From contig JALBYC010000002.1 in assembly GCA_023212645.1 (NCBI GenBank), positions 992,001 to 1,056,000 of the forward strand: 64,000 bases of DNA. The letters run 5' to 3'. Below, one piece after another: positions 46,909-55,208 of the stretch. Under the pieces are notes generated by a model, which was given only the letters and a program-made list of their open reading frames with translations, made no database searches and was not told where the DNA came from. This stretch comes from Farysia itapuensis. Lineage: Eukaryota; Basidiomycota; Ustilaginomycetes; Ustilaginales; Ustilaginaceae. Both the position numbers and the translations under genes were made by a program. Each line of letters begins with the position of its first letter. Position 1 is the first letter of the stretch.

Positions 46909-49900
46909 TTACGCCTTGGCCTTCTTGGCGGGGGAAGCCAGATTGGCCTCGCCCTCTTGCGAGGCACGCTTCTTGTTCTTCTTGGCTTTCGGCGCCTGTG
47001 GTTGCGCAGAGACAATGTTGAGCAACTGCTTCATCAGGTCGTGAATCGAGCTAGATGCCTTGAATCGCTCGGTTGCCTGCAGTTGTCCCGCAGTCTCGAC
47101 TAGGGCTGATGTTTTCCAGAGTGTTTGCAGCTTGTCTGCACTGGGCTCAATACGGCGTGAGACTCGTGCCACTTGGGAGACAAATTTGATCACTTCCTTG
47201 ACGCGCTGCGCTTTCAGCGACGACTCTTGCTCCGTGCAGGCTGCCACCATGATCTCGCAGAAGCAGCGGCTGATGTCCGGTACAAAAGCGAGAATCTCTT
47301 GCTTTTCAGGGCGCTGAGCCATCTGTGTCAGGATGGTTTGCAGCATCTGCATCGCCTGCAGCTGTCGGAAAGCGTGTGCTGATGCGTTCGGACGACAGTT
47401 TTCTAGCAGCTCGCTGCGCAAATGCCAGCCCAGTAGTGGGAATCGGCGGAAGGCTTCAATCAGGAACTCGTGCGGCAATCGACACGCTTTCCTTCCAAGG
47501 TAGTCTAGCAGAGAGGCCCGATAGGTAGCGAGCAACTGACCATCCAAACATGTTTTGACCTTGTCATCTTGGCCCAGTGCCACCTTTGTCAGACAAATGT
47601 TGAGCGCTTGTGCAAGGTTAGACACATCGTGCGATGTAGAGTCTCGTGCTTCCGTGTGCATCCTCTCGAGCAGAGCTGTGAGTTGAGCGGCATCAACGTC
47701 TGACGGCACCGTCTTGGCTTTACTGATCCGGCTGACGAGGACCTCGCGTGCCTTGTTGGCAAGTTGCTCGCTCTCCTCGTCCCTTGCACTCCACAAGTTG
47801 TAGAGCGGGGCAATCAAATCCAGCATGAGCGGGCTCTGAGGCTGCTTGCGTGCAAATATCTCGACCAGCTCTAGAACCTTGAATCGCAGCACGATTGCTT
47901 CCTTCTTGGCGTCTTTGGGACCACGCGTGGCCGCCACTTTTTGTCGGAACACCTCGGCAAGCTTGTCATCCAGTAGGAGCATTTCGTCGTCGCCCAAGTC
48001 GGAGAACTCGACGCTGGATTCAGAGCCGGCGTCCGAGGCATCGTCTTCTTCGTCTCCTTCCTGCGCCTTTTCGTCTAGTCCGGACTCTTTCAGCACCGCT
48101 TGAAGGCGAGCTCGGAGATCCTCGTCAACCTCTTCGTCGTCTACATTGCTGTCGTCGTCCTCTACAGAGCTGTCGTCGTCTTGTTCGTCCTCGCTCGTAG
48201 CTGAAGTGTCCGACACTGATGCTTTTCCATTGCCAACGACGACGTCGGACTCATCACTACTGGCCGTATCTTCCTCTCCTTCGGACCCAACGTCCTCATC
48301 TTGCAGATGAGAGAGCAGTAGGCTCATACCCTCTCTAGTCATGTCGTGCGAGAACACCTCAAAGGCGTGTGTCGCCTGTGATCGCAAGAATGCTGACGAG
48401 AGTTCCAGGAAGCTGAGCAAGCAGTCGCACAACAGTTCCATACCGCTTGGACCTTCTTCGGCTTGTTTCTTTGCCTTGGTAGTCTTTTTGACAGTGAAGA
48501 ATAGTCGTTCAGCGCACTCGCACAGCGGCTCTACGAGATCAGACGCGCCATCGGCGGCATCCGTCGAAATGAGCAAGGCCGAGAGTAAGAGCGTTTGAAA
48601 AGCGCGCAGCCTCTCTTTGGAAGCCAGCTCGACAGTCTTGGCTTCGAGCTTGCGGATCTTGTCGAGACACTTGACGCCCTCGGCAAGCTTTCCAGCAATC
48701 TCCTCGTCCTTGTCAAAGATGGTGGTGAAGTTGTTGTCCTTTTCGAGCGTGGAAAGGATCTCATGCGCTTTGCCCAGCCAGAGTTCACCGGACTGCATCG
48801 TGCCTTGCGACTTTTTGGTCGTGCCGTCCGGATTTGACACATTTGTAACACCGTTGGAGAGCTCAGAGACGCATGAGAGGAATCTCGCACGCGCTATGGC
48901 TCTGAGATCATCGGTCAAGGGAGGGAGAGGCAGTCGCTCTAATAGAGCGTACTTTTTGGCGGGCTTGGTCATGGTAAAGTATCCATGAGCCGCAAGATAG
49001 ATTAGCACGTCTGAGAGTAGTTTATCGTCCTTCGGAATGGCATGCGTTCGAACGAGGAAGAGCAGCTGATCAAAAGCCCATTTGCGTCGATTGCTGATCT
49101 CGGCCAATTGGTCCTCATCCTGTGTTTCAATGGTCTGGCAGATGACGTCAACGAGATGCTTGACGTATTCGCGCACGCGGTCTGTGTCGAGTGCGGCCAG
49201 CGTCTGCTCTACAGTCTTTGTCTTTGTGATGGAGTCAAAGTTGGGATGACCATTCTGGCCGATGAGCTGGGTGACAAGAACAAAGCCGAGATGGGGTTGC
49301 TGTTTGACAACGTCACGAATCGTTTGTGTCGCCTTGACGGCAGCCTTGTGCAATAGACGATCTGGGCTGCCAAGCTGGTTCATGAGTGTGCGCATAAAGT
49401 TGGGCGTGAACAGCAACGGTTTGTCGTTATCGCTAGCACGCGGCAATGACCGCTCAAAGACTTGGAAGCCCCACGACTTGCGGTCGTGCGACGATGATGC
49501 AGCAAAGAGCGACTCGTCAACGACGACGCGATAAAAGTCCGGAAAGGAGGCCAACTTGGCCTCACCGTCCTTCTGATCGCGAAAGAAGGTTTCAAGAATA
49601 ATGTCCCAGACAAAGTGGATCTTTGGCTGCCATCGCGATCGGGCACCGGTGACGGCATCCTCGCTCTCAGAGGGAACAGCTTCCCTGAGGATCTTGGCCA
49701 TTTGAGGCAGATTGCTGGTGGAGAGCGGATGCTCTCTGCGAAGGTACTTTGGCGAGTTGTCGGCGAAGAAGTCAGGACCCATACCTTGTCCAAGTGTGAG
49801 GAGAACAGCGACTTTTTCTGAAGTGACATCCTTTGTGGTCGAGAGTTGGGACAGCATCCAAGTGTTGGCCTCGTCTGCCCATTCCAGTGAAGTCAGCCTG

Positions 49901-50532
49901 AGTCGAGAAAAGGCGCTGACCATGACCCATGCACAGCTTTCTGCCATCCACTGCTTGTCTTGAGAGAGAGCGATAAGGACACGGATAGAGCGCTTAAAGT
50001 CTCCAAGAGTGGTGGTGGACTGGCAAAGCAGGCCAGACTGGACGAGACTCATGATGCCGAACAGCTTTGCAAACATGAGATCCTTTTGCTCCTGACGACT
50101 GGCAGCGCCTTGAGCATTGGAATATTTGAGAATGAGGACGAGAATCTCCTTTGACGTGACTGCATAGCTTATGCGGGACAATAGCTCGGTGAGCACGACG
50201 GCAAAGCCAAGTCGAGAGCTTTCTCGTGGACTGGCGAGACCTCTTAGCAATCTGCGCAGGGCGTACATGAGATCAGCAACAGTGCGATCGCCAATAGCCT
50301 TTTCCACCGCTTCAGCATCGCTTTCCTCTACGAGCAAGGGCGTACTGGATTCGCCGAATTGAACATCATCGAAAAGCTCGGCACTTTGGGAAGCATCAAG
50401 AGTGATTTTGGATGAGGATGCAAGCAGGTCTTGTTGGGACAAGAGCTCTTCGACTAGCTCATTGGCAGACCGTAAGCGTTCATCCTCGTTGGACGAAGCA
50501 ATCTCCCAGAAGAGCTGAAGATTCCCCTTCAT
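46909..50532 (-). CDS. POL5: Pol5/MYBBP1A-family nucleolar protein
   Basis: This 1207-residue protein starts at ATG 50530-50532. The N-terminal block fits Pol5: KGNLQLFWEIASSNEDERLR, DLMYALRRLLRGLASPRESS and RLGFAVVLTELLSRI. HEAT-like helical repeats continue through the protein. A strongly acidic region lies at about residues 735-840 (runs of Asp and Glu), as expected for this family. Despite its name, Pol5 is not a polymerase but a nucleolar protein needed for rRNA production and 60S and 40S maturation; MYBBP1A is the animal counterpart. The C-terminus is basic (KKNKKR, KKAK), probably for nucleolar targeting. It is divergent from CDC25 across a 1.7 kb gap. Confidence 0.92.
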   Translation of the reverse strand: MKGNLQLFWEIASSNEDERLRSANELVEELLSQQDLLASSSKITLDASQSAELFDDVQFGESSTPLLVEESDAEAVEKAIGDRTVADLMYALRRLLRGLASPRESSRLGFAVVLTELLSRISYAVTSKEILVLILKYSNAQGAASRQEQKDLMFAKLFGIMSLVQSGLLCQSTTTLGDFKRSIRVLIALSQDKQWMAESCAWVMVSAFSRLRLTSLEWADEANTWMLSQLSTTKDVTSEKVAVLLTLGQGMGPDFFADNSPKYLRREHPLSTSNLPQMAKILREAVPSESEDAVTGARSRWQPKIHFVWDIILETFFRDQKDGEAKLASFPDFYRVVVDESLFAASSSHDRKSWGFQVFERSLPRASDNDKPLLFTPNFMRTLMNQLGSPDRLLHKAAVKATQTIRDVVKQQPHLGFVLVTQLIGQNGHPNFDSITKTKTVEQTLAALDTDRVREYVKHLVDVICQTIETQDEDQLAEISNRRKWAFDQLLFLVRTHAIPKDDKLLSDVLIYLAAHGYFTMTKPAKKYALLERLPLPPLTDDLRAIARARFLSCVSELSNGVTNVSNPDGTTKKSQGTMQSGELWLGKAHEILSTLEKDNNFTTIFDKDEEIAGKLAEGVKCLDKIRKLEAKTVELASKERLRAFQTLLLSALLISTDAADGASDLVEPLCECAERLFFTVKKTTKAKKQAEEGPSGMELLCDCLLSFLELSSAFLRSQATHAFEVFSHDMTREGMSLLLSHLQDEDVGSEGEEDTASSDESDVVVGNGKASVSDTSATSEDEQDDDSSVEDDDSNVDDEEVDEDLRARLQAVLKESGLDEKAQEGDEEDDASDAGSESSVEFSDLGDDEMLLLDDKLAEVFRQKVAATRGPKDAKKEAIVLRFKVLELVEIFARKQPQSPLMLDLIAPLYNLWSARDEESEQLANKAREVLVSRISKAKTVPSDVDAAQLTALLERMHTEARDSTSHDVSNLAQALNICLTKVALGQDDKVKTCLDGQLLATYRASLLDYLGRKACRLPHEFLIEAFRRFPLLGWHLRSELLENCRPNASAHAFRQLQAMQMLQTILTQMAQRPEKQEILAFVPDISRCFCEIMVAACTEQESSLKAQRVKEVIKFVSQVARVSRRIEPSADKLQTLWKTSALVETAGQLQATERFKASSSIHDLMKQLLNIVSAQPQAPKAKKNKKRASQEGEANLASPAKKAKA

Positions 50533-52222
50533 CCTATGTCAAGTCGCTGTATGTATGGTCGCGGATAGGTGTAGCGCACCCTTTCTTCTCAAAACTTTCC
50601 TCAACTTTTTTTTTTTTCCTCGCAAAAGAAACGGTGTGGAGCGCGGCTGTCTCGTACGACTACAGCATACGATATTAAGTCTCTTGTTAGAGTACGGCAG
50701 GCGCATATCTCGCGCTCGCGAGCTCTAAATGGGTTTTCCGGCACGTTGCCGGTGCTTGGACGTTCCCGTGCTCGGTTCTGATGGACGCTTCTTCTGTAAG
50801 GCCATGCGCTGTACCGCGCTGCACTGCTCTGCCATGCAATGCAAGTCGAAGCGTGCGCGTCCCTTGGCCCACATGAAGCCTATGCTGGACAATAACGCGT
50901 GTTTTTACGCCATATTTGGCCGAAAGCGAATCTGGCAGAGAAGAAAATACACACAATGCCGTTCCAAGATGACGGACTTTGGCAAGACGCTGTAGCGTTG
51001 TCAGGCAATCAACCATATTCTCGGGTTTTGGAAGACAGAAGGACGGGCGCCAAGGGGTGTGCGCTGTAGGGGTAAGCAGACGTGCGTCCGACGTGCTTTG
51101 TGTGCAGCAGTGTGAGTTGCAATTCTAGATCCGATTTTCCGCCAAATTTGGTGGCTTGTGACGGCCAAAAAGAATTTCGGTCGACAACCGACCTGCGTTT
51201 GGATTGCACTTGCAGAAGGCGAGGCTCCGACCGACCTTGTCTGCAAGGTACCCTTTCGCTAAAGCACACACGGGCTCTATGCCGTGCAAGACCTTCCAAA
51301 TGGGCTCGTGCGACACCTATCTGTGCCGCACGACCAACGTTGATCCCGGTCCCGGGGCCATGCACCGGCTGCAAGCCATGGCCGACAACCAAAACAAGTT
51401 TGCGGAGGACTTGCACCACAACAACACATGATCGTCATGAGCAAGCGAGACACGAGGCTGGCGAGGGCGTCACACTACGTCTCGCGATGTGGTACAGCGA
51501 CACTTGTCCATCGGTCGATCCTTGTAGTCAGCAAAGAGAATGTGGCGCAGGGGAACTAGACTGCTAAGCGAGCGCGTGTGACGAAAAACAGAGTCAAAAT
51601 TGAACGCGTCAGGCTTGGCTGGTGTTGATCTGCAAGAATTGGGAAAAATAAAAAAAAGGTGTTGGTCTCGCTTGCGTCTTGCGTCAATTCCGATCTGAGT
51701 GCTAAATGGTGCAGCCGCTCTCTCTCCCCGCACTTGAAAGCCTATAGCATCCACGCCAGCAGGCGCCAATGTCAACAAGGGGCAAGGTAGGCAGAGACCG
51801 CTGACGTAGTGCGATTCGATTCCAACGTTGTGTGCATTCGGACGATCGACAGGGTCTCTTGGGTGGGGACATGAACAACAATCATAGCATACATGGGCGA
51901 CGGCGACGTCATTCGGCTTGGTTCGATTGGCCGTATGGGCTTAGCTCTGAGGGCAGAGTCGCGGCTTGAATTCTGTAGATCCTCGAAACCAACATCGAAT
52001 TATTCGTTCGCTAAATCTGAATTGCATCCTATTCCCGACGCATCTGTCTACGCTGTGTCACACACTCTCTCCTCCGTCACCAAGGGCCCGTTTGCAGTCC
52101 TATAGTCACACACACACACACGGGCGCCGCTTGTACAACATCACTTTTATGAGATTGCACTTTTGCATCGCCATCCGTCTCACCATTCCCTTGTCCCCTT
52201 GTGCTCCTACCGGGCTCTGTCC
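50533..52222. promoter_or_regulatory. Large divergent intergenic region, POL5 and CDC25
   Basis: This is the longest gap in the window (1690 bases). Short reading frames occur (for example 50729-50995 and 51082-51567) but none resembles a known family or has convincing composition. Two ACGCGT (MCB-like) hexamers lie at 50895-50900 and 51604-51609, and a CA-dinucleotide run at about 52108-52120. The size fits a long, regulated CDC25 leader or promoter. A noncoding RNA cannot be excluded, and no tRNA was found. Confidence 0.45.
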
Positions 52223-52577
52223 ATGGCCCTCCTCATGTCGTCTCCCATGGGCCCATCCGCTCGCTTTGATATCTTGCACCAGCCCAGCTCGCCAAGATTC
52301 TACGCACAGCACGATGACTTGCCCGCTGACTTTGATAAGTCGTTTGGATCCTCCATGTCAATATCAGACTCGTTCGACCCGCCACAGCCCATTCTGGGTG
52401 CACCCGTTCACCTCTTCAATCCCAGCTTTGGTCTGGCTCACTCTCTCGCACCCAGATATCTGGCCGATGCAGACGCAAAGCCCAGCTCGTCACAATCACC
52501 TCGGCATGGTCCCATGCTTGGTGCAGCTATGGGGACGTCGTTTGGCTCACGCTCGCCTGGTCTCGGCGCACGCATGA
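52149..52577 (+). promoter_or_regulatory. Overlapping upstream ORF across the CDC25 start
   Basis: An ATG at 52149 in a weak context (T at -3) opens a 142-codon frame that runs past the CDC25 ATG (52223) in another frame and stops with TGA at 52575-52577. If included in the mRNA it would divert ribosomes unless skipped by leaky scanning. The protein it encodes looks like a frame shadow, so any role would be regulatory only. Confidence 0.35.
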
Positions 52578-55006
52578 GCTCGCCTCGCGACATGGACATC
52601 TCGCCAGCTCCTCTTGCCAACCGAAGCTCTCCCGCCCACTCGCTACCCAGACTCATGCACAACATTCACGTCGGTTCGTCTGTCGAAGCACCAAGGCGGG
52701 ACTCGGCACGTTCCATCCTTGCCTCATCCAAACTCGATGGTGCGACGACAAAGCCAATGGCAGCAAGCGCACGTCTCTTTGGCACAGAGCTCTCCCTCAA
52801 CACGCCTCATACGACTTCAAGAGATCACGAGATCATGAGCAGCCCAGACAAAGAGCCACCCCCCAAGCGACGCCCCTCTTCCATGCCCACTCGTCAGCTC
52901 GACCTCAACGATCCAGCCAAGACGGTTCTTGGTGGCCTGTCCTCGCGAACACGACCCGCACTTCTGTCTGGCGCAAACCCATTAGCATCTTCCTCAACCT
53001 CTCACCTGGACCCCATCAACCCTCGCCAGCGTCTTTCGGGATCTCATCTTCAATCCAAAGCTCGCTTTCAGAAATCCTCTCCTCGAGCCGGTTCTGCTCA
53101 GTCTTTCTTTGACGAGGCTTCCCGCGCGACGTCCCAATTGACACATTCTACCCTGCTCGATGACGAAGACGAAGACGATTTGGTGGGAGACATTGGCGGC
53201 ATTTCTCCATCGCCCTCCATGTCCGGCACCATGGCCGCCTACTTCTACAATCCCATGTCTCCTGACAAGGACGCTAGCAAGAGCAAGCCGGTCAACAGCC
53301 CGAATCTCTTGGCTGCCATGGCAGACGTTGCTTCCTCTTCCCCTCTCGGCTCCTCACCATGCACACGGATGCCGCCACCGAAAAGGACAACCTCCCTGGG
53401 CGTCCGTAATTTCGAGCGTACACACACCACTGCCGCCGTATCGCGCCCATCTAGCGGCAGCGGCAACAGTTTCTCGTCCACTACCCGCACCACACTTGGC
53501 AAACGCGCCAACCCATACGTCAAACGCCCGTCCTTGGGCAACGACACACGTCCCACCAAGAGTGCCTATCCTGTCCTGGGTGTTCATGGCCAGACGACTC
53601 GGCTTGTGCGTCCAACCGCTCCTGCGCCTCGTCGGTGCTTTTCCTCCATCGATCACAGCGCCACACTGGCGGTGGAGGCGGTGACCAAGATGCCCGCAAT
53701 GTCGCTGGCCCCGGCGTCGCCCGAACGGCGTCGTGCGCCCGTTCGCGGATACTCAGAGGTATCGGATGCCAACGGGTCACCCATTGCACCCGGCCATCGG
53801 GCACGGCCCAACTTCTTGCGTCGTATCAGCAAGGATGATAGTTCGCCCCTGGCTTATGGCACCGGCATGAAGCGCAGCGGGTCGCGCAACGCCGACATGA
53901 CTGTCGACGATCTGTCCATGAACGACGGCACAGCATCTAGCTCGCCAGCCAGCGCGGAAAGCATGCCTGGCTTTGGCGCTTCTGAAAAAGAGGGCAAAGT
54001 ACTGCCCTGCTTCAACGTCAAGGACGACGGTCTGATGCGCATCTCGCCGCAAACCGTCACCGATCTGCTCGGCGGCAAGTTTACCGACTCGATCGCCAGC
54101 TTCCAGTTGGTCGACTGCCGGTTCGAGTACGAGTACCAGGGCGGCCACATTCCAGGTGCGGTCAATCTGAGCACGGTAGACAAGGTCATCAACCACTTTC
54201 TCAAACCGGGACAAGGTCAGCATGCTGGTGGAAAGCGTCTGCCGCCGCGTTCTCAGAGTGGCAAGGCGGACTGCTTTGGCAATGCCAAAAAGCATGTGCT
54301 TGTCTTTCACTGCGAGTTTAGCGCCAAGCGCGCGCCGTCTATGGCGTTGGCGCTGCGCCAGGCGGACCGCGGTCTGTCGCACGACTACCCCAACTGCCAC
54401 TTCCCCGAACTGTACGTGCTGCAAGGTGGCTACTGTGACTTTTTCCGCACTTACTCGCAGCTGTGTGAGCCCCAGCAGTATGTATGCATGGACGATCCAC
54501 GGTACCATGCCAAACGGTCGACGGAACTTAACGGCTTCCGCAAACAGTTCCTCCGACACCGCAGCTTCACCTATGGCGAGGGCAAACGACAGCAGAGCTT
54601 GCCGTGCACTTCAACCGGGTCGACACGCAATTCGACCACATCCAGGTGTATCCAGGAGGAAGAAGACTGTCCGATTGTCGAAGACTCGCCTGCTGCTGCT
54701 GCTGTTGCTGGTGCTGGTGGTGCTAGCAGCGGCACTCACCTTGCGGTCCCCCATCTTTCGGCACGTCCCGCGTCTACCCTCCCCCTCGCCACCGCACCAT
54801 CAGCACCAGCGCCAAGCGCGGGTGACACCAGTTTCGGCAGTGTAGGCGACTCGTCGTTTGAAGAGGGCATTGGTGATAGTCCCTGTGCAGCAGCTGCTGG
54901 CACGCGCAAAACAGCAATGCTCCTCCCACCACGCATCGGATCCCTAGGCGCAGCTCGTAGACCCCTCCTCCGCGCAGGAACTACCAACGATATCCTCCTC
55001 CGCTAA
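52223..55006 (+). CDS. CDC25: Cdc25 M-phase inducer phosphatase
   Basis: The protein has 927 residues from ATG 52223 (tccATGG context). The C-terminal rhodanese-fold catalytic domain spans about residues 610-790: FQLVDCRFEYEYQGGHIPGA, then the CX5R loop HCEFSAKRAPS with Cys697 and Arg703, followed by NCHFPELYVLQGGY and CMDDPRYH. It removes inhibitory phosphates from Cdk1 to trigger mitosis. The first 600 residues are disordered and rich in Ser-Pro and Thr-Pro sites, as expected for CDK and checkpoint control; RTTSLG and RPSLGN may be 14-3-3-type sites. An upstream ORF overlaps the start. It converges on the glycosylase-acetyltransferase fusion, with 202 bases between stops. Confidence 0.95.
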   Translation: MALLMSSPMGPSARFDILHQPSSPRFYAQHDDLPADFDKSFGSSMSISDSFDPPQPILGAPVHLFNPSFGLAHSLAPRYLADADAKPSSSQSPRHGPMLGAAMGTSFGSRSPGLGARMSSPRDMDISPAPLANRSSPAHSLPRLMHNIHVGSSVEAPRRDSARSILASSKLDGATTKPMAASARLFGTELSLNTPHTTSRDHEIMSSPDKEPPPKRRPSSMPTRQLDLNDPAKTVLGGLSSRTRPALLSGANPLASSSTSHLDPINPRQRLSGSHLQSKARFQKSSPRAGSAQSFFDEASRATSQLTHSTLLDDEDEDDLVGDIGGISPSPSMSGTMAAYFYNPMSPDKDASKSKPVNSPNLLAAMADVASSSPLGSSPCTRMPPPKRTTSLGVRNFERTHTTAAVSRPSSGSGNSFSSTTRTTLGKRANPYVKRPSLGNDTRPTKSAYPVLGVHGQTTRLVRPTAPAPRRCFSSIDHSATLAVEAVTKMPAMSLAPASPERRRAPVRGYSEVSDANGSPIAPGHRARPNFLRRISKDDSSPLAYGTGMKRSGSRNADMTVDDLSMNDGTASSSPASAESMPGFGASEKEGKVLPCFNVKDDGLMRISPQTVTDLLGGKFTDSIASFQLVDCRFEYEYQGGHIPGAVNLSTVDKVINHFLKPGQGQHAGGKRLPPRSQSGKADCFGNAKKHVLVFHCEFSAKRAPSMALALRQADRGLSHDYPNCHFPELYVLQGGYCDFFRTYSQLCEPQQYVCMDDPRYHAKRSTELNGFRKQFLRHRSFTYGEGKRQQSLPCTSTGSTRNSTTSRCIQEEEDCPIVEDSPAAAAVAGAGGASSGTHLAVPHLSARPASTLPLATAPSAPAPSAGDTSFGSVGDSSFEEGIGDSPCAAAAGTRKTAMLLPPRIGSLGAARRPLLRAGTTNDILLR

Positions 55007-55208
55007 AAACCCCCCGACTCCCCGCTACACACATCTTTTGCATTCCTCAGCATTGCATTAATACATTCATACCCGCCCGCACCACCTGGCTCTCCCTCTC
55101 TCCCTCGGCTTAATTTCCCCTCAAGAACACACGCACGCATTCGTTCGTCCCTACTGCATACCAATCGTATTCCCCTCCATCTTTCTCGGTCTGGTGCGGT
55201 TGTGAAGC

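Noticed and set aside
50729..50995. 88-residue Cys-rich plus-strand frame near the POL5 start
   Set aside because: No similarity recognised, no good start context, and it lies in an intergenic region with several equally short frames.
50895..51609. Pair of MCB elements as proof of MBF control of CDC25
   Set aside because: Two hexamers in 1.7 kb are not far above chance and lie more than 600 bases from the start; kept only as a note.
51900..51925. B-box-like GGTTCGATTGG suggesting a tRNA gene
   Set aside because: No A box or pairing arms at the correct distance; mismatch at the end of the B box.
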